This document shows, piece after piece, positions 12,402 through 21,563 of a stretch of 64,000 bases of DNA. The stretch is taken from assembly GCA_026196615.1 (NCBI GenBank), contig JAPHSW010000024.1:1-64000 (forward strand), read 5' to 3'. The position numbers and the translations under genes are program-made. The stretch comes from Gammaproteobacteria bacterium. Its GTDB lineage: Bacteria; Pseudomonadota; Gammaproteobacteria; GRL18. Each line of letters starts with the position of its first letter. The stretch's first letter is position 1. A model generated the notes under the pieces. The model did no database searches, had not been told where the DNA came from, and saw only the letters and a program-made list of their open reading frames with translations.

Positions 12402-14719
12402 GTTTGTTAAGTAGTAAAAAAATAAATACAAAGCAAAAAAAATCCAGGAAATCAGAGCTTGAGAAAAAAAACGATTCACGTGAACTTCCTTTTAACTGGC
12501 GTTCAACCAGTATTGCAGGAAAAATTACAGCGGTTGTTGTATGGGGAGTTATGCCTATAGCTTTTGCTATTACTATTCCCTTATTAAGTTCTCTAGAAGA
12601 AGAAATTAACAAAGATCATCTTTGGAAGCTTGAACAGGTTCATATCAGTCTTGATAAAGCTTATCAAGTTGACCCATCAATATCTCATTCCAAAAATATA
12701 GAAATACTACGTGATAAACTCTTTTTTTTGAAAAATATGTATGAATTCGATTATTTAAAGCTGGAATACTCAGATAATACGGTTGTAATAGGACAGAAAT
12801 TACCAAATTCAAGTGTTTATACCTATGATTCAATTAATAGGTTGAATCAGAAAGATTTAATTCATCCATCAGAACAAGACTTTAATTTTGAACTGACATT
12901 ATGCTTTCCCGCTATAGAAAGAGGTATTGAGTTAGAGCGGATGAAATATGGTAGTTTAATTGTTATTTTTACAATTATTCTTGGTCTATACCTTGTCTAT
13001 GTAATTCGTAATACTCTTCATGATCCTTTTCAGAAAGTAATAGATGCGACTCAGAGTGTTAAAGATGGAAACCTTGACACACGTTTGGATATTCAAAGTA
13101 ATGATGAATTTGGTTATTTATCACATTTCTTTAACCACATGGTTGAAGAGCTGGAAATTCAACAACAATGTTTAACAGATTCAAATAAATACCTTGAAAG
13201 TGTTGTAAAAAATAAGGAAATGGCTTTAGAAGAAAGTCGTGCAAAGAGTTTGTTTTTAGCAAATATGAGTCATGAAATAAGGACTCCCATGACGGCAATT
13301 CATGGCTATGCCGAAAATCTTTACCGATTTGGAATTACAGATAAAAAAGAACAATCTGATGCTTTAGAAACAATCTATAGAAACAGTAAACACCTGATTA
13401 ATATAATTAATGATATTTTAGATCTTTCAAAAATAGAGGCAGATAAATTAGATATAGAGAGTCTTTCTTTTTCACCCGTAAAACTCATGGATGAAGTTGA
13501 GCAATTAATGGCTCTCCATGCAAAAGAAAAGGGTGTTGATCTTAATTTTATTTATGAATTTCCTTTACCTGAAACTATTATTAATGATCCCACCCGTTTT
13601 AAGCAAATTTTATTTAATTTAATCTCAAATGCACTTAAATTTACGACTGAAGGTAGTGTCACGGTGACTATAAGTTGTTTTTTCAAGGAAGAAAAAATAC
13701 ATGTTAGTGTTGCTGATAATGGTATTGGATTGTCTGATGAACAGATAAACCACTTGTTTCAACCCTATGTTCAGGCACATACTTCAACTGCAAGGAAATA
13801 TGGGGGAACAGGACTGGGACTAATGATATCCCGTCGCCTGGTAAACCTCATGGGAGGAGATATTATTGTTGATAGTGTTGTTGGTGAAGGGGCTGTTTTC
13901 GAATTTGATATTACTACGGGTGATTTAAGTCAGATTAAACAAATGACCGAAATTAAAAAGACTCATTTAAAACCATCTAATGATGCTGACAATATTCCGA
14001 AGATGTCCGGTCGTGTTCTTTTGGTTGAAGATATTGTTGATAATCAAAAACTCATTTCATTGTATTTACGTCAAGCAGGTCTTAACATAGAAATAGCAAA
14101 TAACGGTAAAGAAGCGCTTAACAAAGCTTTCAATCAGGAATATAATTTGATTTTGATGGATATACAAATGCCTATTATGGATGGATTGACTGCAACAAAA
14201 AGTTTGAGAGAGGCTAATTATGAAACTCCAATTATTGCTCTTACGGCAAATGTTTTAAAAAATGAGCGTGATATTTATCTTCAAGCAGGTTTTAACGACA
14301 TATTAACAAAACCCATAATTCTTGATGAATTTTATTTGACTATTCAATCTTGGCTACAAATTCGTAATAGTTCAGAACCTGTCCGATCAAAAGCAATTAA
14401 ATCTGAAGAAAATTCATTATTTACATCAAATTCAAATGAAGATATTTATCAATCATTAGTAAAACAATTTCTTATCTCTCTAAGTTCAGAATTGATTGAA
14501 ATTAATGAGTCTATAAAAAAAGAAGACTGGTCATCCTGTCAAAAACTTATGCATAATATCAAAGGTCGTGGTGGTAGTTTTGGTTATCAAAAAATGACTG
14601 ATTTAGCCAGTGAGTTAGAAGTATTTCTAAAAGCCAACAATTTTGTTCAATTTCGTCAACAATTTATAGTTTTTCATGACTATTGTCAGGAAATGATTTC
14701 TGAAAGTGATTTGTCATAA
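12398..14719 (+). CDS. Hybrid sensor histidine kinase (TM-HAMP-HisKA-HATPase-REC-HPt)
   Basis: MSHEIRTPMTAIHGY, GTGLGLMISRRLVNLMGG, LLVEDIVDNQKL..LMDIQMPIMDG, LMHNIKGRGGSFGY. Confidence 0.93.
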   Translation: MSLLSSKKINTKQKKSRKSELEKKNDSRELPFNWRSTSIAGKITAVVVWGVMPIAFAITIPLLSSLEEEINKDHLWKLEQVHISLDKAYQVDPSISHSKNIEILRDKLFFLKNMYEFDYLKLEYSDNTVVIGQKLPNSSVYTYDSINRLNQKDLIHPSEQDFNFELTLCFPAIERGIELERMKYGSLIVIFTIILGLYLVYVIRNTLHDPFQKVIDATQSVKDGNLDTRLDIQSNDEFGYLSHFFNHMVEELEIQQQCLTDSNKYLESVVKNKEMALEESRAKSLFLANMSHEIRTPMTAIHGYAENLYRFGITDKKEQSDALETIYRNSKHLINIINDILDLSKIEADKLDIESLSFSPVKLMDEVEQLMALHAKEKGVDLNFIYEFPLPETIINDPTRFKQILFNLISNALKFTTEGSVTVTISCFFKEEKIHVSVADNGIGLSDEQINHLFQPYVQAHTSTARKYGGTGLGLMISRRLVNLMGGDIIVDSVVGEGAVFEFDITTGDLSQIKQMTEIKKTHLKPSNDADNIPKMSGRVLLVEDIVDNQKLISLYLRQAGLNIEIANNGKEALNKAFNQEYNLILMDIQMPIMDGLTATKSLREANYETPIIALTANVLKNERDIYLQAGFNDILTKPIILDEFYLTIQSWLQIRNSSEPVRSKAIKSEENSLFTSNSNEDIYQSLVKQFLISLSSELIEINESIKKEDWSSCQKLMHNIKGRGGSFGYQKMTDLASELEVFLKANNFVQFRQQFIVFHDYCQEMISESDLS

Positions 14720-14764
14720 GTAAATTTTTACCTGTACAATAGATAGATTTTTAAGGAACCATTA

Positions 14765-15697
14765 ATGAACTCTCCTTCACCATTTTCAATTAGCAATATT
14801 GGTTACAATAGTGGCTCAATACTGATTGTTGAAGATGATCCGTTAATGACTGATTTATTGGTTTTATATCTTCAAAGGGAAGGCTTTACTTGTCTAAGTG
14901 TTGATAGCGCAGAAAAAGCTATAGATGTTTTAAACGATAAGCAATTTATTTTTGACTGTGTTCTATTGGATATTAATCTACCAGGTATTTCAGGAATGGA
15001 ATTGCTTAAACAGATTAAATCTAATAAGTCACTTATGGATATTCCAGTGATTATGGAAACAGCTGAAGGTTCGGAGCAATCCATATTGGAAGGACTTAAT
15101 AATGGTGCTTATTACTATTTGACAAAGCCGATTGTACAACAAAAATTGATTTCCACCATCAAAGTTGCAGTAGGAGATTACCGTCGCAACGTATATTTAA
15201 AAAATGAAGTAAAAAGTTTGTCATCTATTTTTAAAAACTGTCAGGAGGGGCGTTTTAATTTCCAGACTCTCCTTGATTGTCAGCGCCTGGCAATTGCTTT
15301 GGCTAATATGTTCCCAGAGCCAGAGCGTGTTATATCAGGTTTATCTGAATTGATGACTAATGCCGTAGAACATGGCAATCTGGAAATAGGCTATAAGAAG
15401 AAATCAGAGTTATTAGAACAAGAACTATGGATTGATGAAATTGATGAACGTCTTGAAGATAGCCGCTATTCATTGAGAACGGGTGAAATTAGTCTGCAGA
15501 AAACAGAAGATGAAATTATTGTAACTATCACTGATCAAGGTAATGGATTTGACTGGCAGCCTTACTTAAACATTGCTATAGAACGAGTTTTTGATCAGCA
15601 TGGTCGAGGAATTGCGATAACGAAAGAAAAATGTTTTGATGTGATTGAATATCAGGGCTGTGGTAATAAAGTTATTTGTACTGTTTTTATTAAATAA
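14765..15697 (+). CDS. Response regulator receiver fused to RsbW-like HATPase (anti-sigma/serine-kinase type)
   Basis: REC (ILIVEDDPLMTDLL, CVLLDINLPGISGME, YLTKPI) then ELMTNAVEHGNLEIG ... DQGNGFDWQPYL ... HGRGIAITKE. Confidence 0.85.
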   Translation: MNSPSPFSISNIGYNSGSILIVEDDPLMTDLLVLYLQREGFTCLSVDSAEKAIDVLNDKQFIFDCVLLDINLPGISGMELLKQIKSNKSLMDIPVIMETAEGSEQSILEGLNNGAYYYLTKPIVQQKLISTIKVAVGDYRRNVYLKNEVKSLSSIFKNCQEGRFNFQTLLDCQRLAIALANMFPEPERVISGLSELMTNAVEHGNLEIGYKKKSELLEQELWIDEIDERLEDSRYSLRTGEISLQKTEDEIIVTITDQGNGFDWQPYLNIAIERVFDQHGRGIAITKEKCFDVIEYQGCGNKVICTVFIK

Positions 15698-15753
15698 CTC
15701 TTATTTAGAGAGTGTAAATAACTATCGCAGTACATTGTCAATTTTTTATGTTT

Positions 15754-16527
15754 TTATGCTTTGTTTTTATCTGGATGAGTTTGTTTTTGATTTAAATGTT
15801 TTTTTTCAAGAGTAGCTTGTATTAGTGGAATGATATTATTAACTGGTGAAGCCCTTTCAAATACTGATAGTATCAATTGAGGTCTATTGGTTACATCAAA
15901 TTTTTTAAATAGTTTGCCAAGATGAAGTTTTACACTTTGCTCAGATAAATAAATTTGTTCTGCAATTTCTTTGGTTGATAAACCTTTCAATATCCATTGA
16001 AAAACCTGTGCCTCTCGTTTGGTTAAAAGATCACTGATCATTCTGGTTTTTTCCATAGCAATTTGCTCTAAAATATTCTCCATCTGCAATGCATCCTGTG
16101 CTAATTGCTCAAGAATGTGTCTCTCAACCCACATATTACCTTCATTAATATACTTAATAGCCTGCAATAAATGCTTAGTAGACATATTGGAATTGATATA
16201 GCCATTGGCACCAGAGCGGATAACATTGAGTAAAAAATCATTATCCATTGATTGTCCAAAAACCATGAACTTTAAATTTGGGGAATTAAATTTTGATTTA
16301 AGTTGTTTAAAGAAGAAATCAAAAGGGGAGGTTATAAGCTGAGATTGAATTAATATGATATCAGGTGCAATGTGTTGTAACTTTGCATTAGGTTGAGAGT
16401 TAAATTCTATTTTGTCTGTATTATTGAAATGATGAACATTGATATGTTCATTCTCATCAAGAATGCGTATTAATCCATCAAGAAAAATATCAGATTTGGC
16501 TAAAACAAAAAGTTGAATTGGGCTCAT
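15754..16527 (-). CDS. LuxR-family transcriptional regulator with degenerate receiver domain
   Basis: C-terminal LTKREAQVFQWILKGLSTKEIAEQIYLSEQSVKLHLGKLFKKFDVTNR (LuxR HTH); N-terminal REC fold without catalytic residues. Confidence 0.88.
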   Translation of the reverse strand: MSPIQLFVLAKSDIFLDGLIRILDENEHINVHHFNNTDKIEFNSQPNAKLQHIAPDIILIQSQLITSPFDFFFKQLKSKFNSPNLKFMVFGQSMDNDFLLNVIRSGANGYINSNMSTKHLLQAIKYINEGNMWVERHILEQLAQDALQMENILEQIAMEKTRMISDLLTKREAQVFQWILKGLSTKEIAEQIYLSEQSVKLHLGKLFKKFDVTNRPQLILSVFERASPVNNIIPLIQATLEKKHLNQKQTHPDKNKA

Positions 16528-16811
16528 TACGTTGACTAGTATCAGCTCTATTATTGTTAATTTATTATATTTATTGCTTTAAAACGTAATCCAGCTGAGC
16601 TGGCTAATGACATTATACGGTAAATGAAACTCCAGTTGCGAGAATAAATGATATTCAGATAAATAAGTTACTTGTTTATCTAATTATAGACTTTTGTCTA
16701 ATTTTTACACTATAAAAACTATTCTTTTAGGTTCTTGTTAAGAGAATCAAAACATTAGAAAATACTTATCAAGTTGTTATGAGAACTTAATTTAATTGGA
16801 GCTTATTTATC

Positions 16812-17021
16812 ATGTCTATTGAACGCAGTCTTTTTTTATTAGCAAGTGTAATGGTTATAGCCAGTACATTACTGGCTATGTATGTTAACAGCAATTGGTC
16901 CTGGTTCACTTTGTTTGTAGGATTCAACATGATGCAAAGTACTTTTACTGGCTTTTGCCCACCAAAGTGGCTCTTTAAAAAACTCGGTATGAAAACTGAA
17001 GCAGAATTGTGTAAATTATAA
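16812..17021 (+). CDS. DUF2892 (YgaP-type transmembrane domain) protein
   Basis: MSIERSLFLLASVMVIASTLLAMYVNSNWSWFTLFVGFNMMQSTFTGFCPPKWLFKKLGMK. Confidence 0.85.
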   Translation: MSIERSLFLLASVMVIASTLLAMYVNSNWSWFTLFVGFNMMQSTFTGFCPPKWLFKKLGMKTEAELCKL

Positions 17022-17112
17022 ATAACGAGAATAAACAATCTACACAAAATATTCCCTGGAGGATGGGAATGTAATTTATAGTTATCAGGATAAGATAATA
17101 ATTTATTGCATT

Positions 17113-17152
17113 AAGCACAATATGAATTCATTATTCTAATTGTGCTTTTTTA
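17113..17152 (+). terminator. Terminator after DUF2892 gene
   Basis: AAGCACAAT ... ATTGTGCTT followed by TTTTT. Confidence 0.7.
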
Positions 17153-17191
17153 TTTTATACTTTCATAAGTTAATATTTTTCAACAACTCAT

Positions 17192-17209
17192 TTGTGATAT
17201 ACCTCACCT
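17192..17209. promoter_or_regulatory. CRP/FNR-family-like palindromic site upstream of rhodanese gene
   Basis: tTGTGATATACCTCACct: TGTGA-N6-TCACC, one mismatch from the CRP core TGTGA-N6-TCACA. Confidence 0.45.
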
Positions 17210-17294
17210 AAAAATACATTAGATACAAAAATTTTCCCAAGAAATATTAGTATATGCTAAAATTTTGTCATTATTATTGACCCAAGGTTATAAA

Positions 17295-17726
17295 ATGTTC
17301 CATATCAAAAAATTTACCTCATTTTTTTTCATATTCGTATTGGCATCCGTTTTTATTACTACTAAAGCTTCTGCAGAAGTGGGACAGTTGTCAAATGAAC
17401 AGATGAAGGAATTATTGGCTCAAAATGTACCTCTGATTGATATCCGTAGACCTGATGAATGGAAATCAACTGGTGTGGTCAGTGGCAGTAAACTTTTAAC
17501 TTTTTTTGATGCCCGTGGAAACTATGATATGGAAAAATGGCTGACTGAACTGGATAAAATAGCCGGTAAAAATGACAAATTCATATTGATTTGTCGTTCC
17601 GGTAATCGTACAGGCCAGATTTCTAATTTTTTAGATAAAAAGCTTGGATATACTCAGGTTTATCATTTACAAAAAGGGATTAAAAACTGGATTCGTTCTG
17701 GAGACAAAGTCGTTACAGCAAAGTAA
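17295..17726 (+). CDS. Exported rhodanese-domain protein
   Basis: Signal peptide MFHIKKFTSFFFIFVLASVFITTKASA; rhodanese motifs DIRRPDEW and active site CRSGNRTG. Confidence 0.9.
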   Translation: MFHIKKFTSFFFIFVLASVFITTKASAEVGQLSNEQMKELLAQNVPLIDIRRPDEWKSTGVVSGSKLLTFFDARGNYDMEKWLTELDKIAGKNDKFILICRSGNRTGQISNFLDKKLGYTQVYHLQKGIKNWIRSGDKVVTAK

Positions 17727-17762
17727 ATATGATGACCTGCTCTTACTAAAGGTCTGTTTATT

Positions 17763-17791
17763 AAAAAAACCGACATGATGTCGGTTTTTTT
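17763..17791 (+). terminator. Terminator after rhodanese gene
   Basis: AAAAAACCGACATGATGTCGGTTTTTTT. Confidence 0.9.
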
Positions 17792-17924
17792 GTGTTTGGA
17801 CGTAGTAAAAATCCCTGTATGATTTTTAGATTGTGGTATAATTTTTCGTTTTTATATAAGTTAAGTAATTTATTATCTCTATATGGCCTTTGGGGGTCTA
17901 ATTTTAGCTCGTTGGAATTATGGT

Positions 17925-18992
17925 ATGACAATTGTAACTGATGATTTACGTATTCAAGGTATGAATGAGGTTATTGCGCCTGAAGAAATTCACCAGAAGT
18001 TTCTCAGCACTGAGAATGCTCAAAAAACTGTTTCTCAAGCACGTGAATCAATTCATAAGATTTTGACAGGCGAAGATGATCGATTGATTGTTATTATTGG
18101 TCCGTGCTCAATTCATGATATTGATGCCGCTAAAGAATATGCTCATCTCATAAGAACTGCTCGTGAAAAACTTGAAGATGACTTATTAATCATAATGCGA
18201 GTATATTTTGAGAAACCTCGTACCACCGTTGGTTGGAAAGGACTGATAAATGACCCTGAGCTTGATGGTTCATTTGAAATAAATAAAGGCTTAGGAATTG
18301 CTCGTGAGCTTTTGGTTACAGTAAATGATCTTGGTGTTCCCACTGCGACTGAATTTTTAGATCTCATTTCACCTCAATATGTTGCTGATCTTATTAGCTG
18401 GGGAGCTATTGGTGCTAGAACCACTGAAAGTCAAGTTCATAGAGAGCTAGCTTCTGGATTATCGTGTCCTGTTGGTTTTAAAAATGCAACTGATGGGGGC
18501 GTTCGTGTGGCCATTGATGCAATTTCTTCTGCTAGTCGTCCTCATGTCTTTCTATCAGTGACTAAACAGGGTAAGTCAGCTATTTTTTCTACGTCAGGTA
18601 ATGAAGATTGTCATATTATTCTACGAGGTGGTGCAGAACCAAACTATGATGCCTCCCATGTTGAATCAGTGGCGTCAGAGCTTGAAGACTCAAACTTGAA
18701 GCCCAATCTTATGATTGATTTCAGTCATGCTAATAGTCAAAAACAATTTAAGAAACAAATTGATGTTGCTGAAAATGTATCTCAACAAATTGCTGAAGGT
18801 GATCAGCGTCTAATCGGTGTTATGATAGAAAGTCATTTAGTCGAAGGACGTCAAAATTATATAAACAAAGACAGCCTTGTTTATGGACAAAGTATTACTG
18901 ATGAATGTATAAACTGGGATGATAGCTTTGAAGTATTAACAAAGCTTTCTAATGCTGTTCAGCAACGCCGTGTTAATCTGGAAAATGATTAA
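17925..18992 (+). CDS. aroG/aroF-type: 3-deoxy-7-phosphoheptulonate synthase (class I DAHP synthase)
   Basis: IIGPCSIHDIDAAKEYA, MRVYFEKPRTTVGWKGLINDP, MIDFSHANSQK; ATG at 17925 preferred over 17883. Confidence 0.95.
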   Translation: MTIVTDDLRIQGMNEVIAPEEIHQKFLSTENAQKTVSQARESIHKILTGEDDRLIVIIGPCSIHDIDAAKEYAHLIRTAREKLEDDLLIIMRVYFEKPRTTVGWKGLINDPELDGSFEINKGLGIARELLVTVNDLGVPTATEFLDLISPQYVADLISWGAIGARTTESQVHRELASGLSCPVGFKNATDGGVRVAIDAISSASRPHVFLSVTKQGKSAIFSTSGNEDCHIILRGGAEPNYDASHVESVASELEDSNLKPNLMIDFSHANSQKQFKKQIDVAENVSQQIAEGDQRLIGVMIESHLVEGRQNYINKDSLVYGQSITDECINWDDSFEVLTKLSNAVQQRRVNLEND

Positions 18993-19043
18993 TATATAAT
19001 CTACCATAGATAGATTGAGATAAAACTTTTACGGAGTCGTCAA

Positions 19044-19640
19044 ATGGGGTTTGTGATTGGTGCTGTTGTTGCATTAATTGTCATTTTTTTACTAGCTTAC
19101 ATAACGGTAAAAAAGCCAGTTTTTGGTGAAGTGATGATTGGTTTGTCTATACTCATGGTTTTGACATCGACTTTTTTCTATTTTCAAAAAGATAATCGTG
19201 TTGAAGACAAAAAAAGTCGCATACCTCCAGAAAAGATAATCTTATCAGACATTTCTCATTCTCTTGCCTATGGATATTATTATAAATTAAAAGCTCAATT
19301 AACTAATCAATCTAGCAAGTATCGTTTGCAGTCTATTAATTTAAATATTAAGTTTTACCAATGTCCGCAAACGTTTAACGCATTAATTGAAACCAATTAT
19401 GATCAGTGCAAATTTTTAATGGAAAAACCACATAGTATCAAAACAAGACTATCGCCAAAACAAAGTACTGATATAGAAAGTTATGTCTTACTTGATGAGC
19501 AAGTGTTAATAAATGCTTATGCTTCTTTAAAGTCAGATGGCTCTTTATCTGCTGAGGGCTCTTTATCCGCTAATGGCTCTTCATCAGCTAATGGCTCAAT
19601 TCAATGGCAGACAATAGTAGTGGATGGATTAGCGCGTTAA
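19044..19640 (+). CDS. Hypothetical membrane-anchored protein with short C-terminal tandem repeat
   Basis: Two N-terminal TM segments, then a soluble domain and [20 protein letters not shown] repeat. Confidence 0.65.
   Translation: MGFVIGAVVALIVIFLLAYITVKKPVFGEVMIGLSILMVLTSTFFYFQKDNRVEDKKSRIPPEKIILSDISHSLAYGYYYKLKAQLTNQSSKYRLQSINLNIKFYQCPQTFNALIETNYDQCKFLMEKPHSIKTRLSPKQSTDIESYVLLDEQVLINAYASLKSDGSLSAEGSLSANGSSSANGSIQWQTIVVDGLAR
19539..19598 (+). repeat. 18-bp in-frame tandem repeat (3.3 copies)
   Basis: ggctctttatctgctgag / ggctctttatccgctaat / ggctcttcatcagctaat / ggctca. Confidence 0.9.
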
Positions 19641-20011
19641 GCTTTTGCTAAATCAAAGTCTATAATTTCAGCTGAGGCTTGTTTGACGGAGGAAGCAAAT
19701 TTATATTTTGGTAAAATGGAATGCTCGTCTGATTCGCATTCTGCTTTATCCAGGCTTGAAATTGCTGTTTTGAGCTCTTGATAACTATCCAGCATCATTT
19801 CTGAAATTTTGATGCAGCAGTGCATTGGATTATTTGATTTTCTACGCTCCATATCTATTTGAAACTGTAGGCCGTTTAACCTTTTTTGATAATGTTCAGG
19901 TGCATTTTCAATTAATTGAGCACAGAGCTTTTGGCGTAGTTCTTCAAGTTGATCGGGTGAGTTTTCAGCCATTTTAAGTAATTCATCTATTTCAGGTAAT
20001 TGATTATCCAT
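19637..20011 (-). CDS. DUF3135-like protein
   Basis: PEIDELLKMAENSPDQLEELRQKLCAQLIENAPEHYQKRLNGLQFQIDMERRKSNNPMHCCIKISEMM. Confidence 0.75.
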   Translation of the reverse strand: MDNQLPEIDELLKMAENSPDQLEELRQKLCAQLIENAPEHYQKRLNGLQFQIDMERRKSNNPMHCCIKISEMMLDSYQELKTAISSLDKAECESDEHSILPKYKFASSVKQASAEIIDFDLAKA

Positions 20012-20156
20012 CGAACAACTCCCATTAATTTAAGGCTTACTATTGGGAAGTATTTTAGTACGTATCGATAATCTAAACAAGAAAAATGGTCAAAAAGTAA
20101 TCAATAAAATATTTGAAAGTTTATGTTATTTATAATTTAATTATATAAATAATTGT

Positions 20157-20498
20157 TTAATGGTACTTTTTCTGTTCTAGTAAGCGTTCAATTTCCTTAT
20201 AAATTTTATTGATATTTTCTTCTAGTTGCTCATCACTTAAATTGAAAAGCTCATAGTCCGTATGACTGATGATTTCCATAAGTGCTGGTGCTCCAAGATA
20301 ACGCAATCCGCCATGCATTTTGTGAATAATATTGCGTAACTCTTCTTTATTATTACTTTTGAGCTCATCCTCTATTTTTTGCTTATATCCTGGTAGCTCT
20401 TTAATAAACATGGCTAATAAATCGTCAGCTAGTTTTTTATTACCTGAAACACATTGAAGTGCTTTTTCGGAGTCAAGAACAGCCAATCTCTCACTCAT
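20157..20498 (-). CDS. Stand-alone HPt (histidine phosphotransfer) domain protein
   Basis: IIHKMHGGLRYLGAPALMEIISHTDYEL, BarA-like HPt motif; start placed at MSERLAVLD. Confidence 0.85.
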   Translation of the reverse strand: MSERLAVLDSEKALQCVSGNKKLADDLLAMFIKELPGYKQKIEDELKSNNKEELRNIIHKMHGGLRYLGAPALMEIISHTDYELFNLSDEQLEENINKIYKEIERLLEQKKYH

Positions 20499-20656
20499 TG
20501 TTAATCCTCTAGTAAAGTTTAAATACAATTGTTACAAATCTTTTCTCTTTAATTGTCGAATATATCATAAAGCGCTAGAATAACATGAAGAAATATTCTA
20601 TTTATTTTATTTAACCAATGTTATCTCTCATGCATTCGTTAACAAGTTGGAAAACA

Positions 20657-21547
20657 ATGAATTATCCCACTATTGAAGAATTTGTCGGCAACACTCCATT
20701 GGTAAAACTTCAACGTTTACCAGGTAAAACAAGTAATCAGATCCTGGTCAAACTCGAAGGAAATAATCCTGCAGGTTCTGTCAAAGACAGACCAGCCTTA
20801 AGTATGATTGCACGTGCTGAACAACGAGGTGATATTAAGCCTGGTGATACACTTATTGAAGCAACCAGTGGTAATACAGGTATTGCTTTGGCAATGGCAG
20901 CCGCTATCAAGGGATATAAAATGATACTCATTATGCCTGATAATATGAGTGAGGAACGCCGTGGTAGTATGAAAGCCTTTGGTGCTGAAATTATACTTAC
21001 TCCAGCTGAAGGCAGTATGGAAGCAGCTATAGACCTGTCCCGTCAAATGGAAGAACAGGGTAAAGGCATTGTTTTGGATCAATTCTCTAATCCTGATAAC
21101 CCTGTTGCCCACTATTTGGGAACGGGTCCTGAAATTTGGCGTGATACTAATGGAGAAATCACTCATTTTGTCAGTGCTATGGGAACAACAGGCACTATTA
21201 TGGGGACGGCCCGGTTTCTAAAGGAAAAAAATCCAAAGGTTGAAATTATTGGTGTTCAGCCTGAAGACGGTTCAAAGATTCCCGGTATACGACGTTGGCC
21301 AGAGGAATATTTACCAAAGATTTATCATCCTGATGAAGTTGATTCATTATTGGACGTAAGTCAGGAGGATGCTGAGAATACGGTAAGACAATTAGCTGCT
21401 CAAGAAGGAATTTTTGCAGGTGTTTCATCTGGCGGTGCCGTTGCTACAGCGCTTAAACTATCGGAAACTGTTGAAAATGCGACAATAGTGGCCATTATTT
21501 GTGATAGAGGTGATCGTTATCTTTCAACGGGAGTATTTCCTGCCTGA
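20657..21547 (+). CDS. cysM: Cysteine synthase B
   Basis: MNYPTIEEFVGNTPLVKLQRLPG, LEGNNPAGSVKDRPALSMI, EATSGNTGIALAMAAAIKGY. Confidence 0.94.
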   Translation: MNYPTIEEFVGNTPLVKLQRLPGKTSNQILVKLEGNNPAGSVKDRPALSMIARAEQRGDIKPGDTLIEATSGNTGIALAMAAAIKGYKMILIMPDNMSEERRGSMKAFGAEIILTPAEGSMEAAIDLSRQMEEQGKGIVLDQFSNPDNPVAHYLGTGPEIWRDTNGEITHFVSAMGTTGTIMGTARFLKEKNPKVEIIGVQPEDGSKIPGIRRWPEEYLPKIYHPDEVDSLLDVSQEDAENTVRQLAAQEGIFAGVSSGGAVATALKLSETVENATIVAIICDRGDRYLSTGVFPA

Positions 21548-21563
21548 TTAAACTGTATTTATT

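Noticed and set aside
16787-17047. 86-aa minus-strand ORF over the DUF2892 gene
   Set aside because: The plus-strand DUF2892 motif (FTGFCPPKWLFKKLG) is clear, making the antisense ORF spurious.
20798-21166. 122-aa minus-strand ORF inside cysM
   Set aside because: Antisense to a conserved enzyme gene with no SD or family similarity.
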